From NCBI GenBank assembly GCA_011037195.1, contig JAAEAF010002759.1:1-64000 (forward strand): 64,000 bases of DNA. Reading direction: 5' to 3'. This DNA is from Triatoma infestans (Eukaryota > Arthropoda > Insecta > Hemiptera > Reduviidae). The translations under genes and the position numbers were made by a program. The notes beneath the pieces were generated by a model that was not told where the DNA came from, did no database searches, and saw only the letters and a program-made list of their open reading frames with translations. Positions 44,980-57,429 of the stretch are shown piece after piece (positions within the stretch are counted from its first letter, which is position 1; each line of letters opens with the position of its first letter).

Positions 44980-46830
44980 GATGGCAGATATTTCTGAGAT
45001 GGCAGATCAATATGGGTATAAGTTAAATAATGGTCAAGATTATTATTCTAACCGGATTTGCGGATGATGTGGCTGTTACAGCGAATAGATTAAGGGTGCC
45101 AAGAGAGTGATAGACTTGGTCCAAAGACTATTCAGAGAGATAGGGTTAAATATTAATCCCAGTAAGAGCACTAGCATTGTTGTTGAAAACGGCACTATGG
45201 TTAAGCAGAACCTTTCCCTAGAAAATGGAGGCTGTATCAAATCTTGTGAACAGTCCGAGACAATAAAGTACCTTGGCTGCTCGTATTCTAGTAAACTGGC
45301 TTTTGATCAAGATGCGGTTAAAAAACTCAATGAAAATATGAATAAACTGACCACATCCAATTTATTGAAACCAGACCAGAAATTGAATATTATAAATCAA
45401 TACATATTCCCGACGATAGTTTATCCTAACAAAACCTAAACCAGCGTTACTTGAAGGAACGGATGTGCTGATCAGAAGAAGTGTTAAGGCTATGCTCGGC
45501 CTACTGGCAAGCGCTGCTTCGGCAATGTTTTATGCTTCTCGTCGCTATCGCGGCTTAGGCTTGCTTAGATGCGAGTGGAAGGCTCTTCTGCAGGTACTGG
45601 TCACTTGCCCAGAAGCTCGCCAAAGTTCGGTATGCCCATTTTCAACAAATATTTGATTACGAGGTTGAAGCGAAGGTAAGTGCATCCGGTTGGCCACATG
45701 CTCTGACACTGGAAAAGATTTTCGTAACATCAGAAAGCATAGAAAGCAATTGAGAGAAAAATCTTTTGAAGAATGGACAAACTGTAAATGGGTAAATGGC
45801 AAGGGGTAGTGGTATATCACTTTAAGGACAGGCCGAAATTAAATCAGTTTGTATATGACAAAAAAATCTTATCATGTTCAGAATGGAGTAATGCTGTTAA
45901 GCTGAACTTAAACTATGCCCCACTTCGTGCTGTTCCTCGGGTTGGCGGACAGTCGGCAGGAGCTGTTGCAGTGTCGCAGATGCGGCAGAGAGCCTGAAAC
46001 ATTAGCGGATGTGCTTGGTAATTGTTCTGACAACATGCTTCTTGTAACTAGACGCCACCATAGGGTAAAGCACGCCTTGATGGAAATTATGGGGAAAAAA
46101 AACGTTATGTGACTCTCGAAGAGGTATCAGCAGGTATGCTGATATTATAGCGTTTGACAATGCTGCCAGCCTGGACCATTTTTGGACCATACGTTTTGAG
46201 AGTAAAGATCCGAAACAGGGCGAGAAAATAGATGAGGAGAAAAGGGCCATTTACGAAAAATGTATTCCCTTTTATAAGGAGAACATTAAGGATCAGTTAG
46301 GGGTCAGGGAGTGCAAGGTGCATGGCTTGTGGTTTGGTGCCAGACATGTGGTGCCTAAGACTAACTTGGACTTTTTAGGCAAGATAAATATTAGCCTTAA
46401 AGACATAGCTCCTTTAGTGGAGAATATTTTAGTTGACTCCCTGGGAATTATTTCCCAGCATATTTATAGATAAACTTAATGTTTATATTTAGACTTAGAT
46501 GCATCTTATGTCATCTATACATATTAGTTGTTTTATTTGACATTAGACATTAGGACATCTTTATATTTTAACTTTTTATGGCTAGGTATTATCGCTTTTT
46601 GCTATGTCTACGGATTGATGAGTACGCTGTGTATTGGAGTACCTCAATTAAATTGAGCAGCCCCATTTGATTTTAATTAAGTGTTCTCTCTATATACGCT
46701 ATATTTAATCAGTATATATCCTATGTTCAGTTACAATTTATACTTTTGGATTATCAAGTGTTTCCATCATTGACAAGCTAAACATGTGACTATAAAATAT
46801 TATTTTTGTAAGCAAACAAATAAATAAATT
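44980..46830 (+). pseudogene. R2-type LINE: RT core, CCHC motif and restriction-like endonuclease remnant
   Basis: TGFADDVAVTAN (about 45050) is the RT catalytic box, followed by IKYLGCSYSS and LLKPDQKLNIINQYIFPTIV (about 45350). VKAMLGLLASAASAMFYASR is the RT-to-linker region. Then come CRRCGREPETLADVLGNC (about 45980, CCHC zinc motif with His changed to Asp), DIIAFDNAASLDHFWTIRFE (about 46140, the endonuclease PD-D/E-like block) and VHGLWFGARHVVPKTNLDFL (about 46320), with a stop at 46471. This order, RT then CCHC then restriction-like endonuclease, defines R2/NeSL-group LINEs. The 5' half is missing and at least three frame breaks exist. The 3' UTR runs to (AAAT)n at about 46830. Confidence 0.8.
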
Positions 46831-47082
46831 TCTAAAAATTTGCAGCCCCGATAAATCTGCCGCATTAATAAGATTGCAGATGCATAGTCCTGCTTATTTT
46901 CTCTTCCCGTTAGAGATTTTCTCTCAGTTCCAATTTTCTCATCAAGTTGAAAGTTGCAAACTACACAAAACAGACTGATTTATGAAAGCGAGATTATCTG
47001 ATGATGGAAAGAAATTCGAACCAATCAGAATCCACATAAAGAAATAAGCTATGTTGGGCATAATCTAAGATTTTGAAACCCA

Positions 47083-47294
47083 GGATAGATTAGATTACTA
47101 ACTCGGGTGAGCAAGACATCCCGCATCCCATCACCGCAGCCACCATAGTCTTATTGTGCTATCCTCGATGGTCTAATACTTGAACCCTCCAATTCTGAGA
47201 AGTGTCCGAGCTTTCACCAATATATCATTTTGTATTACTCTCCTGGCCTAGTCTGCACAAGGATCCCGAGCTAATCACCCCTACATTAACAGAT
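47083..47294 (-). mobile_element. Short LINE 3'-end insertion with perfect 13-bp TSD
   Basis: ATTTTGAAACCCA at 47070-47082 recurs at 47295-47307. On the minus strand the 212-bp insert ends GTAATCTAATCTATCC, the same TAATC-type tail as the LINE at 37690-37700. No coding motif is identifiable, so it is probably mostly 3' UTR of that kind of LINE. Confidence 0.8.
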
Positions 47295-47307
47295 ATTTTG
47301 AAACCCA

Positions 47308-49060
47308 ATTACCTATTCAATAAAATTGTTTCGTTTACGATCACCAGGAGCTGAAAGTTTTAGGAAGGCATTGTTCATTACATTACTATGACGCCACTAT
47401 GTAATAATAAAAAAAATTGTTTCATTTGATTCTTTTCTTCTGGAGTTTAGGAAAAATAAAACCATTCAGTTACATTACCATCAAAATTTAGGTAAATTTA
47501 GTTAAATTGCCATCAAAATCTTATCCGCAGTATTTCAGTAGAAATGGAATCATCGTTATCGAAACATGCATTAATCTAATCAAAAACTTTGCATATTGAA
47601 GGCAGATTGCCTCAAGAAGACAGTTCTCTATTATTTTTTCAATTAAAATAAATAGAATACGAAAACACTTTTTCCAAAAGTACTCTTGGTATGCTTGCCT
47701 TGGTTATGTTGTTATGTGTATAGAATTAAAATACTCATAGATTTGAATGAAAATGTTCACATAGAGGTAATATTCACGAATTAGATTTAATTTTAATTTT
47801 ACCCCTTGTCTCATATAATATATAATGGGAGGAGAATACATTGCATGATAAACCTAGGGGATGATATTCATGAAAATTAAGTTAAATATTCTTGTGTGAG
47901 ATAACTGGAAGAAGGCGGCGAGATGAAGGGTATAAGACAGTAGTAGGAGCAGCTATACAAACTCCCAGGCGAGCTGTAAACGGAAGAAGTAAGCCACTAG
48001 TGACGATGTACACAGATGAGAGGGGATGTAGGGCAGTTCTTTTCATTCTTATCGATATAACTGTTATATTCCATAGGAAGGGGCCTTTGTATCCTACTTC
48101 TTCTTGGATATAAGTTTTTGTTAAGAATAAAAAGGGCAAGAAATTCTTCCATTTCTCAGTGTTTCTTCACATTCACACACGTTCTAACCAGTACGCCTGT
48201 TCTCACTGCATGGTATAGATGGTGGATGGAACAACATACTACGTTAAGATGGTAAAGGCAAACATTGTTACGCAAATGGTACTATTATGCGGCCTGAAAT
48301 GGTTTGGACTAGCCTACTTTTATTGTAGGTCTGGCTATCTCCACTGGGCCACACCACTTCCTCGCTTCTACTACAAATATCTCCACCCAACCAGCGTCTC
48401 TTATATACCCTTATCACATTCAACCTAGCCTCATATTATTTTCTAACACCGTCTCATTGGTAAATATTGACAAAACTGGGGTCAAAATTTCACTTTTAAT
48501 ATGCCATTTTTATAAATATTAGATTGCAAGAACGTATTTCTAATATTTTATGCTGCACAATTCTCTTGTACTGACAGAGTTACATTTATTGATTAAAAAA
48601 ATAAATAGATATATATTACGACAAGAGAAAAAAGTTCTAAAAGATAAATTGTGAAGAGATAATTTGCAAAATTAAAAATATGTTGTGAACAGATTTTAAT
48701 GATATTTAATGATTTGGTATCAGATAACAAGGCCAGGATCATTGTCAACAGTAGATGTTATTGCGCCATTATAAAACAATGTGTAAATGTTTATATGCGT
48801 TATATGTTTATAAAACATATAACAGTTCAGTTACGCAGACTCAATGAATCAGTAATTTTTCTTTGAATCAAAAGACTTGCATTAAAAAAATTTATGCTAC
48901 TTAGTAACGTTACTTAGTAAACAGAACATTTATAAGTATAAAAACATAATAAATATTGTATATAATTTCCCTCAGAGTGCTACAGTTTACAATTTTAATG
49001 TCCATTTCACTTTTTAAGAGGTGAATAAAAAAAATTCAGGTATATTTATTCAATGTTTAG
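47308..49060. other. Unassigned; GC-richer block at 47890-48430
   Basis: The block has overlapping short open frames on both strands, an AATAAAAAG signal near 48125 and 'gcatggtatagatggtgg' at 48208, which weakly recalls an LTR end with an initiator-Met-type primer site. No partner or pol sequence was found. The rest is AT-rich. Confidence 0.3.
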
Positions 49061-49250
49061 GGAAGGGATAAACTCAATGGAGGCTGCGGGTTCGAATCCA
49101 GCAGTAATGCCCTTAGATTTTTACTCTCTAAGGTGCGAGCCTCCAAAGTTTATTGTAGTGTTGTCAGTCACGGGAAAAAACCGCGCCCAGAGGAGTGCAA
49201 TGAGAAGGGTCTGGGCGGCACAATAGAAGGTCGCATTGCTGTATCTGCTA
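49061..49250 (+). mobile_element. SINE-A copy 3, decayed
   Basis: A shortened head retains the B-box GGTTCGAATCC (about 49089). The body words 'gccctta', 'gtgttgtc' and 'gcaatgagaaggg' follow SINE-A order. The A-box region is deleted. Confidence 0.65.
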
Positions 49251-49584
49251 TATATGAATCTAATCTATTCAATGTATAATAAATTGCACTTATTAAAAAC
49301 CTTTCTTAATTGTAACTTGATAATACTGCATTATATTAATTTCTTAAAATAATTACACCCAATTTTCTGCCCAATTTTGAGCCGGCAGGTGATAAATAAT
49401 TTTTTTTTTGTTATGAAATAAACTCAGTTTCAAAAAGCTTAACGGAATTGAAAAAATCCAAGAAAAGAAAAAATAATGTATAATACTCACATATATTTCT
49501 CTTACTGCGATTTCCACAGATTTAATTGATTCTTTTTAAAAATCTGGGATCAACGGATTCTAGATCCACTGTATTAAATCTGAG

Positions 49585-50040
49585 CCCTACTATTATTATT
49601 ATTTTCATTAAGGCTAGTCAGCATCTGAGGTCATTGGCGTCCGGAGCCTTCAATGCAATGCCGTCTACCCAAAAGTTTCCCTCGTTTATTTTTATTTTAT
49701 TTTGGCGCCCCTCATCTTTTTCTACCACTACTATTTTTTCCACTAGAGCTGGGATGGCGCTCGCCTGCTATGTTCCCGGCATCCAGGTTAACGTTTTTAT
49801 TTCAAAGGCGGATGGAGCGTGGGAGGTAAGGGTTCATTCCTGTACTGTCTTCCACTCATGCCAACGTTCTTGCCGACGGCAAGGAAGTCAGTTAAAAAGG
49901 ATGTTCCTCTCGTTACAGACAACAATGCCCATTTCCGGACAGTGAGGTTTCTACGATGAGAAAATCTATGACCGCATTGCTGTACTTGAAGCTGGGACCT
50001 CTATGTTCCCATTCAGTGCGTTACCATTGAAATAATCCCG
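49585..50040 (-). mobile_element. SINE-A copy 4 with an internal insertion
   Basis: On the minus strand the degenerate tRNA-like head (about 50035-49970) leads to 'ctcactgtccggaaatgggc' and 'gttgtctgtaacgagag'. About 190 bp of foreign sequence (about 49690-49875) follow, then the SINE end 'ggacgccaatgacctcagat' and an (AAT)n tail at 49585-49600. The plus-strand 139-codon frame 49526-49945 is a shadow of this element. Confidence 0.65.
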
Positions 50041-50043
50041 CCC

Positions 50044-50314
50044 ATCACTATATATATATTTTTTAAAGATGCATTGACATTTGGGGTCATTGGCAACCGC
50101 AGCCTGCTCAGTGATCTGCCGGTCGCCGAAGAGTTTTCTCTCTTTAGAGAGAGAGACACTCTCCATCACTAAACAATGAGTTAAAGATGTTCCTAATGTA
50201 AGAAAATCTAAAGGTAATACTGCTGGAATAGTGCTGGAACTTCAGTATTCCAAGTCCAATGCGGCCTCTCCAATGCATCTCAATGTCTATTGAGCTAATT
50301 CTGCCTCTATATTA
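50044..50314 (-). mobile_element. SINE-A copy 5, abutting copy 4
   Basis: Minus strand: head with GAATTAGCTCAATAGAC (A-box), a decayed B-box, body 'gaccggcagatcactgagca' and end 'gccaatgaccccaaatgtca', then a T/A-rich tail (50046-50070). It lies head-to-tail with copy 4, almost without spacer. Confidence 0.7.
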
Positions 50315-53087
50315 TTGCTTTTAAATAACACCATCTCATCACATATAAATGCAACTGAAGTGAACCAACATTGAAATTTAATTTTTTTAGTAAATTCACA
50401 TTTTATTTCATCACAATCAAACAATCTATTAAATATGCTGAATTGTTCTTACTGACTTTTCATTTTTCCATTACAGAGCAGTTGTGTTTTCCTAATTCAG
50501 TCAGAGGGAGACAATAAAATGATACAGAAACACTTCAGAAAGGTAATTTAAGTTCCAAACTTTCTTCCAAGAGTTTTCCTATGTTATAGATGGAATGAGA
50601 TACAAAGTTACTTTCTTAGACGAATCCACAAACACAAAGTACATACAGTTTCTTCAGTTCTTCTTATTGAATAGTCCAATCATGTTCAATGAATATTTTA
50701 TCTTATAATAAAGTAATAACATCCCCAGTGACCTTTTTAAATTTCTTTGTCATATATTTATTTGTTGGTACTGTGTCATATACCTACTGTTTGTTTTAGC
50801 ATCGTTGAAGTTTCTTTTTCGAAAGCGCATTATTTTCGATAGATTGAATTACTCTTTATATTTTAAGAGACTGAAATAAAATATTTTAAAAATTTCATTT
50901 GATAATTAGAGTAATTTATTTATATCAAACACAAATAAAAATTGAATTTCCAGCAAGTAAAACTTCAGCTCTATCAAAATGTTTGTGTGTGAATTCACAA
51001 ACTGATGTTATATAATTTACTCGTAGATTAATTTTTATGGAAATGAATAATAAAATTAGGGACATAATTTTATAATGTAATAATTACAATAATATTTTCT
51101 ATTATATATTAATAAGCATATTTTTTTATTTCTTAGGAGATTAGTATTAGATCGGAAGTTGCAAAAAGGAGAGGACTATAACACTAAGAAACTGACTTAT
51201 ATAACGCTGTAATTAAAATGTTAAATTTTAATTTTAAACTAAGGACCAATATAAATTTATAAAAAAAAGAAAATGAGAAAGTTGTAACTTAGAAAGAGAA
51301 AAGATTGTGGCGTTGAATGGAGATGTTGAGACTGATCGCTTGGTTGTTAGACTAATAATTATACAGGAAATCCTGAGGGGGTCATTTGGACACAAAGTTT
51401 GTTTCCCAAACACATGGCTAGATAGTGTTAGATATAATGACGTGTCGGGTATAGAAATAGGATTCTGGCGTTGTTCTGTGGGCCGAAGGCAAATTGATAA
51501 TATTTGCATATATTATTGAATATGGAAGCAAGTTAGAAAAACCATTGGAATGGAATCAATCGACTGTAGAGAAAATTTGCCCCACAATAGCTGGCCCCCA
51601 TATTGTCAGTGTCAGCCAAAGTGAGTGCTAACATCGTATCCTACAGGCGGACTTGAATTACGGTTTACTCTCTCTGTCGCCTCTATTGCAGTGGTATATA
51701 CGAATGGGCTTTTATAGCCAAGCTACATCCTAAAAGCTGTTTCTAGCTCCCACCAATTAATATAAAATGTCGGAAATCTAGAGGCTTTAACAAATAGCAA
51801 GAAATCAACCTTGAAGAGGTTGAAGAAGTTTGAACAATAAGAAAAAAGTATGTCAAGGCATTCAAAAGCTTATCAGGTCAAGAGCTTATCAATTTATTCA
51901 TTCTCTGCCAATAGTACTTTTACAGGCTTAACTCAATTTCGAACGCTTTAATTTCTCTTACGCAATAACCAGTAAAAAAGTTTTACTGGTTATTTGGATT
52001 TAATCGTATATTTGGTTTCCCCAGGATTAAGCTGTCGAATCCTGGATGTTCTGGATTAAGCTCCAGTGTTAAACTGTGATTTTTTTGTTCAGTTGTTTAT
52101 ATTTAATTTGTATCTGTATTTTAATAATTATAAATAAATTGCATAGCGTATTGGAGAAGAAGATATTGATAGAATTATTTCTAATAAGTATAGTTATTAG
52201 TTTCTCTATAGCATTAAATAATTAATAATAGATTTTGAAACTTGCACAGATAAAACTAAATTTATAATTTTAAACATCAATTTCATCCCCCCTTCTATTA
52301 GTTTACTATTATTATAGTCTGGTTTAAAACTGGTTTAATACAATACTGGGCTTGTAGATACATTAGTGTAATAGGAATAGTTGTAGTTCTATTTTTATAT
52401 ATTTAGACTAATGGTGTGTAAAGCCGTTAAAATAGGCTAATAAAGTGGAAATAATAATAATGTTAAAATACATTTGAAATGTTTACCAGTGGAAGTTTTC
52501 ACCATTATCCTACAGAGTGTGCTAGTAGCTATTTATATACTTTTCCAATAAAGTGTAACGATTATTTCTTTGTTAATGGACGTGACTGCTTAGTGTATTG
52601 GGTATATGTATCTACCTATATCTGTATGGAACATATATACATACATGTATATTGCATTGAGAAAGCAAAATCCGTGAATATTGTTTGTATATAATGTGTT
52701 ATATAGTTACTATAAAAATAAAATAAAAAGTTCATTTAAAATAGAAACTAGGTCGTAATAGTTGGTGTTACTATTAATTAAACTACTGTAAACTAAACTG
52801 TATGGAAAAGAGAATTAATATTGGCATTGAAATGAATATTTTTAATTAAATCAATTCTAATAATAAAAATTTTAGACAAGTTAATCGAGATTTGAGTTAA
52901 CCGACACTGTATATATTGACATGAGTAAGAGATACATGAGATAAATGGTATTCAGGTGAAAATAAGTTGATATTGGAACACTTGACAGACAGCACTGTTC
53001 TGGCAATTTGCTAAGTAAATTACATGACCAGTCGCCTATCCCTTATTCACGCGCTAAACGTCAGTTTTCCTAACTGGCTCATTAGTT
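50315..53087. other. AT-rich stretch, mostly unassigned
   Basis: No family found elsewhere in the window is recognised. A 70-codon plus frame at 51307-51519 has non-biased composition ('gtcatttggacacaaagttt') but no domain I know. A GC-richer patch lies at 51590-51740. No exon signal was identified. Confidence 0.3.
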
Positions 53088-53830
53088 ATTATTATTATTA
53101 TTATATAACTGGGTGGATATGGCGTGCGACCTAAGCCTATGTGGCTTTTATCCCACCAATTTATCCCCCTAATTAATCTCCTCTGGTAGTCTACCAGTTT
53201 GTCTATAATATCCTAAAATATCTTTCCCAGGCAGTCCTGCGAGAGTGATGCCCTCCCAAATACACGAAACCTAGTACCAGCGAAACGGGGTCACTGACAG
53301 AAATAGTGATACACCGTTTCCCTAACTCCATCATCACAGTTCTGACATATGGGACTAGACGTCCTCCCTATATTAAGCAAATGACTAAACGACACCCAAG
53401 TGTGTCCAATTACTATACCCACCAAGGTCCTCAGTCCTATCCTATTAAGGGACAGGAGGTAATCTGAAAACCCTTGCTTAGTCCCTTTGATAAATCTCTT
53501 TGCCTGGAGGCCCATGCGTGTCCTCCCAGCATTTCTCAAAACTCTCGTCTCCTAAAGTCTCTAATCTGACTATGACAGAACCTCTCCACATACCACAAAA
53601 ACGTAAGGACCCTCCCTAGCCAGCTGATGCGGTCTGTAATTGCCCTCTATTACCGCATGTCCGAGTACCCAGTAGAGCTGCACATTGCCCCTCCGAGCAA
53701 AGGTATTAAGCCTCCTCCTATGTTCACTAGTTAAGTTCTTCTCCAAATTCTCTTTCCCAATTTTTTCACGATGAACATGTATAACTTTGTTATCCAACTT
53801 GCAAAATAAATAATAAATCTGGTTACAAAC
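53088..53830 (-). pseudogene. 5'-truncated I-type LINE with RNase H remnant and (TAA)n tail
   Basis: On the minus strand, VLGHAVIEGNYRPHQLAREG (about 53680-53620) is a damaged PGHxGIxGNExAD RNase H block. It is followed by a GHTWV-containing tail and the zinc motif CQNCDDGVRETVYHYFC (about 53345-53293). The 3' UTR ends in (ATA/TAA)n at 53088-53103, the tail type of I elements. Frame breaks separate the blocks. The tail motif differs from the other LINEs here, so it is a separate family. Confidence 0.75.
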
Positions 53831-53939
53831 ATTACCACGTCACTGCTCTTTATTGTATTAAATGCAATTAATTATAATTGAGATACAATTCCTTTATAGT
53901 TGGACATTTTTTACTTAGTTGCCCTAACATGGATTCCTC

Positions 53940-54130
53940 ATAAACCCCTTCAAATAAATTTCTCCAGCGATTTTCTTTAAGCTTCGAATGCTAAATTCAC
54001 AGATATAAATCCATCAGTTTTGTTTGAAACATTTTTGAGGAATAAATTGATTTTAAAAGATTCTTGGTGAAATTTATGTTAAATACTGATTTTTTAACCG
54101 TCAAAACAAGTATTTTGTGGAATGACAGAA
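53940..54130 (+). mobile_element. Hel-A internal-unit remnant
   Basis: 'ccagcgattttctttaagct' and 'gtttgaaacatttttgagga' match the unit. Neither terminus is present. Confidence 0.45.
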
Positions 54131-54210
54131 AAAAGCCGAAATGCAATGTAGATCCATTTAAGTAAACTTTGTGTCGGGAAAAAGAACAACTGTAATCCCA
54201 CTATATGAAT

Positions 54211-55787
54211 TATTAATTTCTCTTATTCCTAGTAAGAGCATGTATTGTAATCGTGTCAAATTTTCGATATTTTCACCAAAAATATCCGTTTCCCTGAGTC
54301 CAAAAAAATGGGTTTTTAGAAAATTGTCTGAATGTGCGTGTGTAAGTCTGTGTGTGTATGTATGTGGTGAACAGCATAGCTCAAAAATGAAAAATCGTAA
54401 AAGTTCATACTTGATATTCTTCAGTTTAGGTATCACCATGTGTTCCGACAGTACATTACCCCTCAATATTTCTCATCCGAAAGTACCACTTTAAAATTTT
54501 TTTTTTTTTACATTTTTGCAATTTTCTCAAAAATGGCTCCAATGATTTTTTTTTTAAACTTAGTATATCAACTACACATATAAAGATCTACAATTTTTAT
54601 TTGAAATATTTCTCCATGAAGTGCAATTAAGAGCACTTTTGGGGTAGGAGGGGTGGGGTTAGGTTTTCCTTTAATGCTATTTTAGTTTATTACACAATTC
54701 TATCATCAAAGAAATATTTATTTGAAATAAATATATGTTGTTGAAATGCCGAGTTTGAAGAAAAACAGATGATTGGAAGTGCGTTTTTTTTTTCTGTTTT
54801 TTTTCTCTAAAACGACTTTAACGATTTTCTTTAGTTTACACATCATTCAGTTTGTGAATTACACATATAAAGAGCTACAACATTTATTTGAAACGTTTCT
54901 TCAGGTAAACTCGTTTAAGGGAGCTTTTAGGGTAGGGATAGGCTTATGTTTGCCTCTAAAGTGCTATATTAGTTTTATACAATTGTAATGTAATGGTGTG
55001 ATGTGTATTTGTTGTTGGTTATGGCGTGAGCGGTTTTGTAAAAGGGCTTATAATTATGTTTGAGATAGAAGTAATAAGAATAATTAAAAAATCACCACTG
55101 TTAACAATAAATATATTCTGTTAAAATAATAAATACAAGTTACTCGTATTTGATATTTAAACTTATTTAATATATTGTGAAACTGGCACTGATACAAACA
55201 GAGCGATTCCTGAAGTGTTCTGGCCTTGGAAGCAGAATGCAGACTTAATTGTTTGAAAGCAGAAGTCAGACGTGTGTTCTTTGAAAGCTGAAGGCAGACT
55301 GTTCGAAGGAATTGCTCTCTCTCTAGTGGGGGAATTTTTTTGTACAAAAGAATTAGCCTAACGGGATTTTTGTGCCTTTGTTTTCCTAATAGCAATGACC
55401 TAGATTTAATATACCTGGCTCTATCCCTGCACTAAGATACATTTAAAATATTAACAAAGTTAGATTTTTGATACTATAAAATATTCTAAACTGTTTCTTC
55501 AAAACTATTATTTTTCTATTTCATTCTTCCACTACACAATTCTACCATCTAGACAAAATTAATAAGAAATAAATTGATTGCCAAAATGCCGAATTTCAAA
55601 AAAATTAGTAAACCGGAAGTGCTTTTTTACAGAATAGTTTTTTCAATGTTCGCAATTTTCTCCATAAAAACACCGTTGAAAATTTAATTAAATTTGGTAT
55701 ACTAACTATAAAATTTTTGTCAATTACAATTTTGAAAACTTGAGTGAGAGAAAGTTGTATGAATGTTTCGCACCAGAATAATTTTGT
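54211..55787 (+). mobile_element. Hel-A copy 13, split by LTR-D
   Basis: The 5' end is TTTCTCTTATTCCTAGTAAGAG, with a GT tract at about 54328-54366. Two units, the second interrupted at 54984, resume at 55537 ('caattctaccatct') and run to GAGTGAGAGAAAGTTGTATG plus a mutated hairpin. Confidence 0.8.
54984..55536. mobile_element. LTR-D copy 3 with a CAAT target-site duplication
   Basis: Hel-A sequence is cut precisely at ACAAT, with CAAT at 54980-54983 and 55537-55540. The element starts TGTAATGTAATGG and ends TTCTTCCACTACA (TG...CA). A 4-bp duplication with TG...CA ends supports a solo LTR made by a retroelement integrase. Confidence 0.75.
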
Positions 55788-55924
55788 TTTATATGTAATG
55801 CAAACCCCTCTTACATTTTAGTTAGCTTTAACCATGGTTTGATGAAACTTTGCCAATTTTAAGAAGAAGCTCAAATGTCATACACATCGACAATGCGGGT
55901 TTAGTATAACACTTCATCCTTCTT

Positions 55925-57429
55925 AGTTTCTCTCACTGCTGGGAAGAGGAAGTATTTTAGGCTCTTTTCAAATTTTCTACTTTGAGGATTTTATCGTAAA
56001 AACATGTTTTGAGGTCCTGTGAGTAAAAAAAAAATGTTTTTAGCGAATGGTCTGATGTATTCGTGTATTATGTGTATCTGTGAACAAAATATTATAAACA
56101 CGAAAAATAACTTGTTAAGTTACTACCATAGCATCTGACAAGAAAGTAGCGGGCAAATACCATCAACCGGAAATACGAATATACTAATTTTTTTTTTTCT
56201 TCAATTCCACACGTTTTTCTCGAAAACTACTCCAACAATTTTCTTCAAACTACATATACTATCAACATTCATCAATATCTATAACTTCTATTTAAAACAT
56301 TTACCCAGGAAAATAGCTTTTTGAATTAATCTTTCACCACTTTAGTACAATGTATGATTTTGTACATCCGGTGTTACACGGACGGTTCCAGAATGGATGG
56401 TAGGTCTGGAGCTGCGGTCTATTTTGAGACCGGAGATCATTTGGCAGTATCTCTTGGTGAATGGACCACAGTCTTCTAGATTGAAGTTTATGCTATTCTT
56501 TGTTGTGTTTTGGATAAGAGAGTACGTAACACTAATTTAAAAGGTGTTTGTATCTGCTCGGACAGCCAGGCTGCGCTGAAGGCGCTGAGTTCATGTGTCT
56601 TCACTTCCAGGTTGGTGTTAGAATGTTCTAAAAGGCTGGAAGAGCTTTCTTCTCTGAAGTATTTGCTTCTAGTCTGGGTGCCAGGTCACATGGGAATTTT
56701 TGGGAACGAGGAGGTGGATAGGTTTGCCAAATTAGGCGCCTCTCTCTCTCGGCGGCCTCCTCTCTCCCTTTCATTGGTCCCGAGCCTGCTGTTGGCGTGT
56801 CTTCTGGCACATGTCTGTCAGGCTTCCAGCTATGGACAGCTTCACACATTCATCCTTATGGATGAGCTCAGTTGGTTTTTGGCAGTCCAAAATGCTCATT
56901 GGGGGTCCGGACAAGGCCATTAGTGAGACGTTGCTGTGTTTTTCACGGAGCGCTCTCGGGCATCTGGTTGGATCTCTTACTGGACCTTGTGGTTTAAGGA
57001 GACACCTCTACATAATGGGGCTCATGTCGGATCCATTTTGTAGAGTCTGTGTGACAGAGGAGGAAACACCCATCCATCTTATGACTGATTGCTTGGATTG
57101 TGCGGAAATTAGGTTCAGGATCTTTGGTCGGAATAGGATGTCTGTGGAAGAGCTTAGACTATTTCCGCTTAAGGTTATTGTCCGATTTATTTGGACAGCG
57201 GTGATTCTTAGATGGATTAGATCTGGGTCTGGATTTTTGTTATAGACCCGGTTTGTTGTTGTTTTTCTTTGGGCCCAGTGAGGCTTTGGGTAGCGTAGGG
57301 TTTCCCTCCCCACAGACAAATAATAATAATGATTTTTTCCAACGTATGAATGGGCAGTGTATATATATATAATTAGTATTGATAGAATTCCAGAATTCAT
57401 GTGAGTGTTTCAAAACAGAAGTTTTTTTT
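55925..57429 (+). mobile_element. Hel-A copy 14, split by a LINE
   Basis: The 5' end TTTCTCTCACTGCTGGGAAGAG is decayed and the GT tract is reduced. One unit is cut at 56361. The distal part is 57329-57429, ending 'catgtgagtgtttcaaaaca' and T8. Confidence 0.65.
56362..57328 (+). pseudogene. 5'-truncated LINE with a complete but broken RNase H domain
   Basis: ATGATTTT at 56354-56361 recurs at 57329-57336 (probable TSD). The insert encodes YTDGSRMDGRSGAAV (first Asp), then a TAG replacing the residue before IEVYAI (Glu box). CSDSQAALKALSS (second Asp) and WVPGHMGIFGNEEVDRFAKL (His/Asp box) follow. A frameshift lies near 56880, and the zinc tail CRVCVTEEETPIHLMTDC (about 57045) ends at a stop at 57243. 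Apart from the single in-frame TAG, the RNase H catalytic residues are retained. The tail is (AAT)n as in I-type LINEs. It is the least damaged LINE piece in the window. Confidence 0.87.

Noticed and set aside
49526..49945. 139-codon open frame, the longest single-frame candidate outside LINE remnants
   Set aside because: It runs antisense through SINE-A copy 4 and its insert; composition and content match no protein family I recognise.
56510..56923. Intact host RNase H gene
   Set aside because: The zinc tail, short tandem tail, target duplication and in-frame stop show it is the end of a dead LINE.
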